Shown here piece after piece: positions 23,655-32,380 of a DNA stretch of 40,936 nt. Made by a program: the position numbers and the translations under genes. The stretch's first letter is position 1. Each line of letters opens with the position of its first letter. Below the pieces are notes generated by a model, which ran no database searches, was not told the origin of the DNA, and saw nothing but the letters and a program-made list of their open reading frames with translations. This stretch comes from Bacteroidales bacterium (GTDB lineage: Bacteria; Bacteroidota; Bacteroidia; Bacteroidales; UBA932). The stretch covers positions 1-40,936 of the forward strand of contig JALOCI010000025.1 in assembly GCA_023227835.1 (NCBI GenBank). The letters run 5' to 3'.

Positions 23655-24437
23655 TCAGAGAGACAGCTTTTCCTTTAGAAACTTGTATCCTGTGGTGCTT
23701 GCCTTAAGAGTGCTTCCGTCTTTAAGATATACATTGTAGCTCTCCTTTCCGAAGAGCTCAACCCTTGCGATAACCTCTGAATTTACAATGCATGAGCGGT
23801 GTATTCTTACAAAAGTAGCAGGAAGGTGTGATTCGAAGTATTTCATGGTCTGCTCTTTTATATAACGCCCCTTTGCAGTAATGAGTATCACATAATCCCC
23901 GTATGCCTGTATATAATGGAGCTCCTCAACATGCACGATATGTATCTGAGTTCCCTCCTTTACGGAAATTCTTGAAATCTGTTCCTCCTCAGGAGACGGG
24001 GTGACAGCCTCCTTGAGCTCCTGCTCCACCTCTGTCATTTGAGATTTCCCCACAACCTGACCGTACCACATTATCAGAATAACCCAACCGAAAATGCCAT
24101 AGACAACCATAAGCGGAATCTGTACCAGAAAATGGTTAGGTTGCTCTATACCACACAACAGGAGAGCCAAAAAAGCCCCGGCCAGGCTTACAAGCAGAAC
24201 CAGGCAAGCCATTACGACTTTACCCGGGATTGATGAGATATAGCTGTTTATGTACCAGTACATGTACCCGGCGGCGGCCTGTATGAGGCCGAAAGTCATT
24301 CCGGCCGCCGCTGCACTGCATAATGAGAGACCACCATAATAGAAAAGAAGGAACGAGAGCAGCAATGCTGATAAAACCGCTATTGCCACTCCTGCTTCCC
24401 TCCTGATCAGTGTTTCCGTTAAAGGATGTTGACTCAT
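23655..24437 (-). CDS. Membrane-bound LytTR-type transcription regulator
   Basis: A 260-aa protein with about four N-terminal membrane helices (residues about 15-130) and a C-terminal LytTR DNA-binding domain (about 155-258). The latter shows VEELHYIQAYGDYVILIT, YIKEQTMKYFESHLP and FVRIHRSCIVN, all typical. No receiver domain is present, so it probably senses through the membrane part directly. It begins 14 nt after the LiaF-like gene, an arrangement in which the two are co-expressed. Targets unknown; the cluster suggests envelope stress. Confidence 0.9.
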   Translation of the reverse strand: MSQHPLTETLIRREAGVAIAVLSALLLSFLLFYYGGLSLCSAAAAGMTFGLIQAAAGYMYWYINSYISSIPGKVVMACLVLLVSLAGAFLALLLCGIEQPNHFLVQIPLMVVYGIFGWVILIMWYGQVVGKSQMTEVEQELKEAVTPSPEEEQISRISVKEGTQIHIVHVEELHYIQAYGDYVILITAKGRYIKEQTMKYFESHLPATFVRIHRSCIVNSEVIARVELFGKESYNVYLKDGSTLKASTTGYKFLKEKLSL

Positions 24438-24451
24438 TATCTTTCGTTATG

Positions 24452-25204
24452 TCAGCTCTTAATCTCTATTCCGCCAAAGGTATTGCTTCCCCTGATTATC
24501 AGCTTGTGCTCAAAATCGATATTCTCCCTTGAGGTGAAACGTTTGTCATCACTGCCACCGGCAACGTTACTGGTCTTGATCTCTACGAACCATGAAGATG
24601 GCACATATATCTCGATGCCTCCGAATGTGCTGTCAAGGTCAATGTAGGTCTCAGGTGCTGCAAGGGATGTGCGTCTGAGATCCAGGACTGTCCCGCCGAA
24701 TGTGTTTGAAAGCTTGGCGCCTTTGAATACAGGGTCAAGGACAATCTGGCGTACTGATCCGAATGTGTTTGACGAAGTAACGAAGCCATCCTCGTTTCTC
24801 GACACCCCGCCGCCACTGTTATGTGATCTGTCTCTCCTGTACGGCCCGCAACAGTTACCACTCTTACCTATGTTGAACAGCAATCCCACACCGATAATTA
24901 CAAATATAACAGGCCAGTATGTGCCGAACCAGTCATGAGAGTAGCCGATAATCCTTGGTAAAAGGAAAAATGCGCCAATGCCGACAAGGATAAATCCTGC
25001 CGTGTCATTTCTCTTTACAAACTGGCCCAAGCCAATTACAATCAGAAGCATCTGCCATGATATCAATATACGGTAAAGACTATAATCTACCAGACCCATA
25101 TTTCTGCCGATCAGCAGAACTCCGACAGCTATAAAGCATAAGGCGACAAGTAAGGGGTTCAGCCATCCCTGGTTAAATCTCCTTGGTTTTTCAATTACAT
25201 GCAT
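24452..25204 (-). CDS. LiaF-like membrane protein (DUF5668/LiaI-LiaF type)
   Basis: A 250-aa protein. Four hydrophobic segments lie in the first half (PLLVALCFIAVGVLLIGRNMG, then LISWQMLLIVIGLGQF, FILVGIGAFFLLP, TYWPVIFVIIGVGLLF). The C-terminal half has the repeated beta motif typical of LiaF: NTFGSVRQIVLDPVF, SNTFGGTVLDLRRT, DSTFGGIEIYVPSSW, ending NTFGGIEIKS. LiaF-type proteins act as envelope-stress sensors or repressors. It pairs with the LytTR regulator just downstream. A TATTTTTG promoter box lies 26 nt upstream. Confidence 0.87.
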   Translation of the reverse strand: MHVIEKPRRFNQGWLNPLLVALCFIAVGVLLIGRNMGLVDYSLYRILISWQMLLIVIGLGQFVKRNDTAGFILVGIGAFFLLPRIIGYSHDWFGTYWPVIFVIIGVGLLFNIGKSGNCCGPYRRDRSHNSGGGVSRNEDGFVTSSNTFGSVRQIVLDPVFKGAKLSNTFGGTVLDLRRTSLAAPETYIDLDSTFGGIEIYVPSSWFVEIKTSNVAGGSDDKRFTSRENIDFEHKLIIRGSNTFGGIEIKS

Positions 25205-25229
25205 AATCGTGTTTTTTTTAAATTTGATG

Positions 25230-25237
25230 CAAAAATA
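25230..25237 (-). promoter_or_regulatory. Bacteroidota -7 promoter box for the LiaF-LytTR genes
   Basis: TATTTTTG on the minus strand fits TAnnTTTG, 26 nt before the LiaF-like ATG. Confidence 0.45.
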
Positions 25238-25375
25238 TCCTCCCCCACCGCCCCAGACAATGTTTTTTCGTCGTTTTACGGCAAAAAATCGTTGAATCGC
25301 CGGATTTTCCCGATAAAAATATAAAATTATATGGTACTTTTAGCATTCAAAATCACAATTAACAGACACAATCAG

Positions 25376-25792
25376 ATGAAGAGAGTCATTTTAACCATTG
25401 CTGTCATCCTATTAAGCATCTCACTCAAAGCACAACATTACAATAAAGAGATTGTCAAACAAACATTGATGCAGAGTGACACAACCTACTCAGGGCAAAA
25501 TATCAACTTTCCGTCAGGAAACGCAGTCGTTTCGATATCCAGGGTAATCATCCCGGCAGGCGCCTCTACCGGCTGGCATAAACATGACAATCACGTTTTT
25601 GCATACGTTCAGCAGGGGACGCTTACACTTGAGCTTGAAAACGGTTACAGCAGGGAATTCAAGAAAGATTCCACCATCGCCGAGGTTGTGAACACACCGC
25701 ACAATGGGGCAAATAAAGGTAAAGAGGATGTTGTGCTGATTGTATTTCAGACATTACCGGGTAAAAGCCAGACTTTGCCGGATAAGAAATAG
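25376..25792 (+). CDS. Exported cupin-domain protein
   Basis: 138 aa from ATG 25376 (MKRVILTIAVILLSISLKAQ), chosen because it gives a clean signal peptide; an upstream in-frame ATG at 25331 would add 15 residues. The cupin barrel shows GASTGWHKHDNHVFAYVQQG (metal-binding HxH) and VVNTPHNGANKG (third His). Small exported cupins of this type bind a metal and an unknown ligand. The gene ends 2 nt before the convergent aldehyde dehydrogenase stop, with no terminator between. Confidence 0.85.
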   Translation: MKRVILTIAVILLSISLKAQHYNKEIVKQTLMQSDTTYSGQNINFPSGNAVVSISRVIIPAGASTGWHKHDNHVFAYVQQGTLTLELENGYSREFKKDSTIAEVVNTPHNGANKGKEDVVLIVFQTLPGKSQTLPDKK

Positions 25793-25794
25793 TC

Positions 25795-27156
25795 TCAGAC
25801 TAATTTATCTACCCACCTCTTCTTGGAGTCAGTATAAGGGGGATATTTTAAATCAAACTCTCCCTTGTTGGGTTTCTCGAAAACCGCTTTCTGGTGAGAA
25901 AATGCCATAAATCCAAACTTTCCGTGGTAGTTTCCTATTCCTGAGTTTCCAACGCCTCCGAACGGGAGCCGGTCGTTTGCTATATGCATTATTGTATCGT
26001 TAATACAGCCTCCGCCGAATGATATTTCGCTTACAAAACTGCTTTTCTGCTTTTCATCGTTTGAGAAAAGATAGGCGGAAAGCGGCTTCTCGAAGGAGAG
26101 TATTTTACCAAGCGCCTCTTCGAAATCCGTAAAGCCTATGACCGGTAACACCGGTCCGAAAATCTCCTCCTGCATAACGGTATCATCCCACCCTACTTTA
26201 TCCATTATTGTCGGTTGGATATAAAGCGTCTCCTGATTGAATCCTCCGCCGTAAACGACTTTTGTGCTGTCAATCATTCTGACTATCCTCTCAAAATTAC
26301 TTTTGTTTATTATTTTCACATAGTTATCAGAGCCGTCCACATAATTGGAACTCTCAATCCTCTCCTTTATCAGATCCAGCAGCCTCTCTCTAACACTCTC
26401 CTCCACCAACAGGTAGTCAGGTGCAATGCAGGTCTGCCCTGCATTGAGAAACTTTCCCCAGACAATCCGTTTCGCAGCAATCCTGAGGTCAGCACTCTTT
26501 GTGACAATGACCGGGGACTTTCCTCCAAGCTCCAGAGTAACAGGAGTCAGATTCTTCGCCGCTGCCTCATATACAATTCTGCCGACTTTGGGGCTTCCGG
26601 TAAAAAATATCTTGTCATAGGGAAATTTCAGCAACTCCGTGGTCTCCTCAACCCCGCCCTGAATAACATGAAGAAATTCGGGCGGAAAATTACCGTTGAT
26701 TATCTCAGCCATAATGTTCATTGTATTTGCCGGGAGCTCACTCGGCTTGATAATGCATGTATTTCCCGCAGCAACAGCAGTTATCACAGGTAACAGTGTA
26801 AGCTGGTAGGGATAATTCCAGGCCCCTATTATCAGCGTACACCCCAAAGGTTCATAATAAATCCTGCTTTTGCCCGGAAAATTGATCATATTGGTCTTTA
26901 TCTTCTCCGGCTTGCTCAATCTTGAGATATTCTTAAGAAAATAGTCTATCTCTGAGTACATTATACTGAGTTCCGTTGTATATGTGTCAAATTTAGATTT
27001 AGCAAAATCCTCATATATAGCCCCATACAACTTTTCTTCATTAGCCTTGAGCAGCCCCTTCAGCTTCAGAAGCTCCCCCTTTCTAAAAGCTATATCCTTT
27101 GTTTGCTGTGATCTGAAAAAAGCCTGCTGCGATTGAAATAATGACTGAAGATTCAT
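25795..27156 (-). CDS. Class 3-type aldehyde dehydrogenase
   Basis: A 453-aa NAD(P)-dependent aldehyde dehydrogenase of ALDH3 length. Catalytic residues are visible: N114 in GAWNYPYQL, E209 in VTLELGGKSP and nucleophile C243 in NAGQTCIAPDY. These numbers equal those of mammalian ALDH3A1. FTGSPKVGR and EEIFGPVLPV are also typical. It would oxidise medium or long-chain fatty or aromatic aldehydes to acids. The C-terminal membrane anchor of some ALDH3 enzymes is absent. It lies 42 nt downstream of the beta-propeller lipoprotein gene. Confidence 0.95.
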   Translation of the reverse strand: MNLQSLFQSQQAFFRSQQTKDIAFRKGELLKLKGLLKANEEKLYGAIYEDFAKSKFDTYTTELSIMYSEIDYFLKNISRLSKPEKIKTNMINFPGKSRIYYEPLGCTLIIGAWNYPYQLTLLPVITAVAAGNTCIIKPSELPANTMNIMAEIINGNFPPEFLHVIQGGVEETTELLKFPYDKIFFTGSPKVGRIVYEAAAKNLTPVTLELGGKSPVIVTKSADLRIAAKRIVWGKFLNAGQTCIAPDYLLVEESVRERLLDLIKERIESSNYVDGSDNYVKIINKSNFERIVRMIDSTKVVYGGGFNQETLYIQPTIMDKVGWDDTVMQEEIFGPVLPVIGFTDFEEALGKILSFEKPLSAYLFSNDEKQKSSFVSEISFGGGCINDTIMHIANDRLPFGGVGNSGIGNYHGKFGFMAFSHQKAVFEKPNKGEFDLKYPPYTDSKKRWVDKLV

Positions 27157-27198
27157 TGTTGTTTATGCATTTAGTAGATTATAGTTTTCTTACAAACC

Positions 27199-28323
27199 TT
27201 ATTCCGCAATCACTATGACCGGATTCGAGCACTCATCGAGACTCTCTGTGTTTTTACACCCCTTGGAGGCAAGGAACCGGGCAAAAGCCGTTCTTGTACT
27301 ATCCTGATTTTTTTCAGTATAATTCATATTAGAAATATCGACAAAATCTATAAATGCATCACCGCTTACCCATTTCGGGTAAAATATAAGATTAAGGCCT
27401 TCGGTATAACGGAAATCTGCCTTGTAACATGAGTCGTTTTGTTTGGATATTAGATACATGTTGTGTTTTGCTGTGTTTATATACAAATCAAGGTAAATGT
27501 AATTTCTGTCTTCAATATAATTTGATATCAACTCCAGCCCCTTTGCCCTATTCTTTAAGTCTGAGAATGCATATTGCAAAGACTCCTTTCTATCAAAATC
27601 GAATGAATATCTGTATTCCGGTTGATGAGTGCGCTGATTATAAGTATAGACCGTATCCTGGAATTGCTGATGATAAATCACATCTTTTCCCGCTTTATTA
27701 AAGGACTTGTATAGTGGAAATGATATAATATTCTCACTCTCAAAGAAAAAGTTATTTTTAATTGTTGCCACTGTATCTCCCTTTTGAGAAATCTCCATAA
27801 GCATAACCTTCTCCGTTCCCTGAACAACTTGTTTATTTAACAAAATATTACCGTTTCCGAGTAACATACCGTCATTAAAACAAGGTTTATGCGGAATATC
27901 CTTAACATGATTACCATCCAGATCAAATATCATAATTTTGAACAAATCAAACATGAGCAGCAAATCCTTATCTTCGTCGATATAGATTTGTCTGATTGAG
28001 AAAAATTCGCCAGGCCCCCTGCCGCAATTTGAGATCTTCTTTATAAATTTTCCCTCTTGTGAAAACACGAATAGGTTATCCGGATTTGCAGAAACAATAT
28101 AAAGCCTCTCCCTGGCCAGGCTAATGCAAGAGATGTATCCCACCTGCGACTCAGCCGTTGTCTCTAACGGGATGAATTTCAACTCACGTCCTGTCTCTCT
28201 TAATGTAATCGTTTTGTCTGCGCTCTTTATCTCGTCATAGGTAAAGACTCTCTTGCCAGGTTTATTTTCACTGCATGAAATAATGGATAAAATACAAATA
28301 GAAATTACTGCAAATCGTTTCAT
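27199..28323 (-). CDS. 6-bladed beta-propeller lipoprotein
   Basis: A 374-aa protein with a lipoprotein signal peptide (FAVISICILSIISCSENK; Cys about residue 17). The N-terminal part has FIPLETTAESQVGYI and GKFIKKISNCGRGPGEFFSI, hallmarks of the Bacteroidota 6-bladed beta-propeller family, followed by blade-like repeats. These proteins are surface or periplasmic and of unknown ligand. The final ~40 residues (ASKGCKNTESLDECSNPVIVI) are family-typical. Upstream lies the 25-bp inverted repeat at 28383-28503. Confidence 0.85.
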   Translation of the reverse strand: MKRFAVISICILSIISCSENKPGKRVFTYDEIKSADKTITLRETGRELKFIPLETTAESQVGYISCISLARERLYIVSANPDNLFVFSQEGKFIKKISNCGRGPGEFFSIRQIYIDEDKDLLLMFDLFKIMIFDLDGNHVKDIPHKPCFNDGMLLGNGNILLNKQVVQGTEKVMLMEISQKGDTVATIKNNFFFESENIISFPLYKSFNKAGKDVIYHQQFQDTVYTYNQRTHQPEYRYSFDFDRKESLQYAFSDLKNRAKGLELISNYIEDRNYIYLDLYINTAKHNMYLISKQNDSCYKADFRYTEGLNLIFYPKWVSGDAFIDFVDISNMNYTEKNQDSTRTAFARFLASKGCKNTESLDECSNPVIVIAE

Positions 28324-28382
28324 ACCTTCTTGCTTTAATGTATGCTTCTGGTTCTTAATTTATTGCAATTTAATTATTTTTC

Positions 28383-28503
28383 TTTTAGTGGCACAGATTT
28401 TTCTATACTCCTCACATTTGGCTACATACACAATTCAGTCAATAACCCGATCTTATTTACATACCTATATATCAGCAATATAGAAAAATCTGTGCCACTA
28501 AAA
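28383..28503. repeat. Miniature inverted-repeat element (25-bp perfect terminal arms)
   Basis: The arms at 28383-28407 and 28479-28503 are perfectly complementary over 25 bp (ends TTTTAGTGGCACAGA... and ...TCTGTGCCACTAAAA), with 71 bp between. The total length of 121 bp without an ORF is MITE-like. Very similar ends occur at 3649-3668 (19 of 20 match, next to R1) and a 14-bp match at 17205-17218. It sits between the divergent propeller and S9 genes, ending 8 bp before the S9 promoter box. Confidence 0.75.
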
Positions 28504-28510
28504 ATTTCCT

Positions 28511-28518
28511 TATATTTG
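28511..28518 (+). promoter_or_regulatory. Bacteroidota -7 promoter box for the S9 peptidase gene
   Basis: TATATTTG, exact TAnnTTTG, 17 nt upstream of the ATG at 28535. The -33 region falls inside the inverted-repeat element. Confidence 0.6.
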
Positions 28519-28534
28519 CACTAAATTTCTCAAC

Positions 28535-31141
28535 ATGAAAAAAAGCCCCTTTTTCGCTAAAACGCTGCTTTTCGCAGTAATTCTAATCTCTTCCGCATTT
28601 CTGGCAAACAGGCTTCAAGCCCAAGGCAAACAACTTGACAGTACGGTATTTGACACATGGAGAACTTGTGAATCGCTCACAATCTCTGACGATGCTTCCT
28701 GGAGTATTGCCACATATAAGAACAAGAAGGACGGAACAATTCTTGTTGTCAAGATCGACAAACTCAGGTTAAAAAAGGAGATCAAAGGTGGTAAAGATAT
28801 TGAGATGTTTGACGGACAAAAGTCTGCAATATTTTTTGTAAAGGATTCCCTATACTGTGTTAATGGTATTAACGGAAAAATTGATACGTTGGGAAAAACC
28901 AGGAGTGCTGTAGTAGACAAGAAATCTCCATATATAACTTATATTAAAGGCAACACCCTCTATCTGAAAAACACTACAGACGGAAGGATTGACTCCGTGC
29001 AACACACCAGAACCAGAGTATTTGCAACTCCGGAATTGCTGGTTGCCGTTTCCGGTCAAAACGGGACTACTACAATAACAGGCCTCAATCTTAAAGGGAA
29101 GAACGGAGTTGAGAGAGTTTCTCTTTACAGCGGAGATTTATATATAGACGGCATCTCGTGTGACAAGAGCGGAAAGCGGTTGGTATTCTATTCCGGTAAA
29201 GATTCCCTTTTCAGCAATCCTAAAATTTCGGCTCTCGATATAAAGACTAAGTCCCTGATCAATTTTAATATTGAGAGAAGTCTGTTGCCTCAGGACAGAA
29301 GGTTCAACATAAAGAAAGGCGTTGAGTTCTCCGCCGACGGGAGTTATCTGAAATTTGAAATTGAGTTGATAACAGACTCTTTGGCAAAACCTAAAGAGAA
29401 AAAGGCCAAACCAGCCTTCGAGTACGAATTGTGGAGATGGAACGACACACTTATTCCTCTAAAACAGAAAAAGGGGTCTACTATGTTTGCCAAGAGCCTT
29501 AAATGTGTCTACTATCCTCAGACAGGAAAATTTATTCAGCTTTCAAAGGGAAAAGGTGTCTATCTGCAAATTGAGGACGACTCTCCTTATGGATTTGAGT
29601 TCGATGAGACTCCATACAGAATGACATCTGACTGGGAAGATCCGACACCTAAGGACATTATATGTACCGACATAAAGAGCGGCGAGAGAAAAACACTTAT
29701 TCGCAGGTTTAAGGGGAGTTTCTTTGTATCTCCGAGGACTCCGCATATTTTCATATTCGATCCAGATGCTGCTGCATGGTTTATAATCGATATTAAAAGC
29801 GGAGAGCGGGTATGTATATCGGATCTTTTACCATACCCTGTAATAAATGAGGAATTTGACGAGCCGCAGCCTGCAGGTAGCTACGGACAGGGCGGACTGA
29901 CAAATGACAACCAGTATTTCATTGTCTATGACAAGTATGACGTTTGGGCGCTTCCCACTTCCGGAATTGGAGAACCCATAGCCATCACAAACGGATACGG
30001 CAGGAAAAACAATATCAGGTTCAAAGTACTTAAACTCGAGGATAAAGGTGATAAGAAGATTGGTGTGAATCTGAAAGAAGATATCCTGCTTGAATCTACC
30101 TGTCTTGAAAATATGCATAGCGGTTTTTACAAGGTAAGTGTCGGAAAGGATCCAATCAAACTGCTCGAGGACGCATGTAAATTTTCGTTTAGCAGAAAGC
30201 TGGGCAAGAGCAATTATGTGATAAAGCGCGAACGCTTTGAAGAGGCTCCGGATTTCTGGCTTACTGATAAGAATTTCAGGCTTCTCATGAGACTTACCGA
30301 CCTTAACGAGCAGACTAAGGATTTCGCAATCGGGACCTCTGAGGTGATATCATGGAAGGACAGTGCGGGCGTGGAGCAGAGAGGTGTTCTCTACACTCCG
30401 GAGGGGTATGATTCATCTAAAAGATACCCTGTTATCGTCTATTTCTATGAGACCATGACCCAGGATGCATTTAAATTCTACATTCCTGAGCCTACCGAAT
30501 CGACAATAGATCCTATCATGTTTGTAAGCCGCGGGTATGTGGTCTTCATGCCGGACATTCATTATGAAATCGGATGGCCGGGAAAAAGTTGTGTAAATGC
30601 CGTTGTCAGCGGGACTGAATATCTTATAAAAAAAGGCATAGCCGATCCTGAAAGAATCGGAGTAGAAGGTCACAGTTGGGGAGGATACCAGGTTGCATAT
30701 CTCATCACTCAGTCGGATATTTTTAGATGTGCTTGTTCAGAGGCCGCCGTTGCCAATATGACCTCTGCCTATACCGGTATAAGAAGCACTGCCGGAACAC
30801 CCAGAATGTTCATGTATGAATGCACTCAGAGCCGTATCGGAGGCAGCTTGTGGGAAAAACAGGAGAACTATATAAAGAATTCAGCTACATTTTATCTGGA
30901 CCAGGTGACAACACCTCTCCTGTCAAGACATTGTGACGCAGACGAGGCTGTCCCTTATTCTCAGGGGCTTGAGCTTTTCCTTGGGCTCAGGCGACTTGGC
31001 AAAGAGGTTTGGATGTTCAATTACAAAGGTGTGGGACACAACATTCGTCCATGGGAGGTCAAAAAAGACTGGTCAAGAAGAATGGATGAATACTTTGACT
31101 ACTATCTGATGGACAAGCCTAAACCATCCTGGATGAAGTAA
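28535..31141 (+). CDS. Exported S9-family prolyl oligopeptidase-type peptidase
   Basis: An 868-aa protein with a signal peptide (TLLFAVILISSAFLANRLQAQ). A beta-propeller fills about residues 40-590 and an alpha/beta hydrolase domain about 600-868. The catalytic triad is visible: Ser714 in EGHSWGGYQ, Asp803 in HCDADEAVP and His835 in GVGHNIRPWE. YPVIVYFYETMTQD is also typical. It would cleave peptides in the periplasm for nutrition or signalling. A TATATTTG promoter lies 17 nt upstream. Family assignment is secure, specificity unknown. Confidence 0.94.
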   Translation: MKKSPFFAKTLLFAVILISSAFLANRLQAQGKQLDSTVFDTWRTCESLTISDDASWSIATYKNKKDGTILVVKIDKLRLKKEIKGGKDIEMFDGQKSAIFFVKDSLYCVNGINGKIDTLGKTRSAVVDKKSPYITYIKGNTLYLKNTTDGRIDSVQHTRTRVFATPELLVAVSGQNGTTTITGLNLKGKNGVERVSLYSGDLYIDGISCDKSGKRLVFYSGKDSLFSNPKISALDIKTKSLINFNIERSLLPQDRRFNIKKGVEFSADGSYLKFEIELITDSLAKPKEKKAKPAFEYELWRWNDTLIPLKQKKGSTMFAKSLKCVYYPQTGKFIQLSKGKGVYLQIEDDSPYGFEFDETPYRMTSDWEDPTPKDIICTDIKSGERKTLIRRFKGSFFVSPRTPHIFIFDPDAAAWFIIDIKSGERVCISDLLPYPVINEEFDEPQPAGSYGQGGLTNDNQYFIVYDKYDVWALPTSGIGEPIAITNGYGRKNNIRFKVLKLEDKGDKKIGVNLKEDILLESTCLENMHSGFYKVSVGKDPIKLLEDACKFSFSRKLGKSNYVIKRERFEEAPDFWLTDKNFRLLMRLTDLNEQTKDFAIGTSEVISWKDSAGVEQRGVLYTPEGYDSSKRYPVIVYFYETMTQDAFKFYIPEPTESTIDPIMFVSRGYVVFMPDIHYEIGWPGKSCVNAVVSGTEYLIKKGIADPERIGVEGHSWGGYQVAYLITQSDIFRCACSEAAVANMTSAYTGIRSTAGTPRMFMYECTQSRIGGSLWEKQENYIKNSATFYLDQVTTPLLSRHCDADEAVPYSQGLELFLGLRRLGKEVWMFNYKGVGHNIRPWEVKKDWSRRMDEYFDYYLMDKPKPSWMK

Positions 31142-31190
31142 CATTTTTTACTGTTTGATAAATAAATAGTTGATTATGGATTAATTGTCG

Positions 31191-31198
31191 TACCTTTG
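31191..31198 (+). promoter_or_regulatory. Bacteroidota -7 promoter box for the DEAD-box helicase
   Basis: TACCTTTG fits TAnnTTTG, with a TTG at 31170-31172 as candidate -33 element (18-bp spacing). Confidence 0.55.
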
Positions 31199-31208
31199 TG
31201 ACCTATAC

Positions 31209-31242
31209 AAAAAGGCCGCTGTTTCTATGCGGCTGAATTTTT
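31209..31242 (+). promoter_or_regulatory. Terminator-like hairpin in the helicase leader
   Basis: AAAAA-GGCCGC-loop-GCGGCT-GAA-TTTTT: stem gccgc (31215-31219) with gcggc (31229-31233), flanked by A and T runs. It lies downstream of the promoter box and about 12 nt before the start codon, so it would be transcribed in the 5' leader. It could be an attenuator or the terminator of the S9 gene. Confidence 0.4.
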
Positions 31243-31254
31243 CCAAAATCATAA

Positions 31255-32379
31255 ATGACATTTAACGAACTGAACATTATTGAGCCGATTTTAAAGGCTC
31301 TCACCGTAGAGGGTTATACTACCCCGACACCAATCCAGGAACAGGCTATTCCAATTATACTAAATAATTCTGACATACTAGGCTGCGCTCAGACAGGAAC
31401 AGGAAAGACTGCGGCATTTTCAATCCCTATTTTACAAAAACTCTACAGAAATGTAAAACAGGGCAGAGATAAGGAGATCAAGGCACTTGTGCTTACCCCC
31501 ACGAGGGAACTTGCGATACAGATAGGAGAAAGTTTTGAAGCATACGGCAAATACACATCACTTAAACACACCGTAATATTCGGAGGTGTCGGCCAAAGAC
31601 CGCAGACTGATTCCATCAGAAACGGCGTCGACATATTGATAGCAACTCCCGGAAGGCTTCTTGACCTGATAAACCAAGGATATATTAATCTCAAAAAGAT
31701 TGACTTCTTTGTTCTTGACGAGGCTGACAGAATGCTTGACATGGGTTTTATCCATGATATCAAGAGAATTCTTCCTCTTCTACCGGCAAACAAGCAGACA
31801 CTCTTCTTCTCGGCCACGATGCCCCCTGAGATTGCCTCTCTTGCAAACTCCATATTGAAACACCCTAAAAAAGTGGCAGTCACCCCCGTATCATCAACTG
31901 TTGATACAATTGACCAATATCTTCTCTTTGCAGGAAAGAAGGAGAAGACTGCACTGTTAATTGACCTGCTCAAAGACAAAAATAAAGAGTCTGTCCTGGT
32001 CTTCTCCCGCACAAAACATGGTGCGGACAAGATTGCCAAGTCACTCTGCAAGGCAGGCATAGGGACTGCTGCCATTCATGGCAACAAGTCTCAGAACGCA
32101 AGGCAAAGTGCGCTGCTGAATTTCAAGAGTCACAAGACACGTGTTTTAATTGCCACAGACATTGCGGCACGCGGGATTGACATAGATCACCTCTCACATG
32201 TTATTAACTATGATCTTCCGGAGGTTCCTGAGACCTATGTACACAGAATAGGGAGAACAGGCCGGGCAGGTAACAGCGGTATCGCCATGTCATTTTGTGA
32301 CCCGCAGGAGGAGATAGGCAGGCTTAAGGACATCCAGAAACTTATCGGCAGGAAGATACCCGTGTTAGGTGACAGATAA
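31255..32379 (+). CDS. DEAD-box ATP-dependent RNA helicase (RhlE-type)
   Basis: A 374-aa protein with the complete DEAD-box core: Q motif TPTPIQEQAIP, motif I AQTGTGKTAAF, Ia PTRELAIQ, II LDEADRMLDMGF, III SAT, and motif VI HRIGRTGRAG. It is a minimal form with only a few residues after motif VI and no basic C-terminal tail. It probably remodels rRNA or mRNA. Its stop is 1 nt from the stop of the convergent gene. The leader hairpin suggests regulated expression. Confidence 0.95.
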   Translation: MTFNELNIIEPILKALTVEGYTTPTPIQEQAIPIILNNSDILGCAQTGTGKTAAFSIPILQKLYRNVKQGRDKEIKALVLTPTRELAIQIGESFEAYGKYTSLKHTVIFGGVGQRPQTDSIRNGVDILIATPGRLLDLINQGYINLKKIDFFVLDEADRMLDMGFIHDIKRILPLLPANKQTLFFSATMPPEIASLANSILKHPKKVAVTPVSSTVDTIDQYLLFAGKKEKTALLIDLLKDKNKESVLVFSRTKHGADKIAKSLCKAGIGTAAIHGNKSQNARQSALLNFKSHKTRVLIATDIAARGIDIDHLSHVINYDLPEVPETYVHRIGRTGRAGNSGIAMSFCDPQEEIGRLKDIQKLIGRKIPVLGDR

Positions 32380-32380
32380 C

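Noticed and set aside
26215..26793. Plus-strand ORF opposite aldehyde dehydrogenase
   Set aside because: Shadow of a strongly supported enzyme gene.
31443..32075. Antisense ORF of 210 codons opposite the DEAD-box helicase
   Set aside because: It is a mirror of helicase coding sequence, with no domain-like pattern and no promoter or start context.
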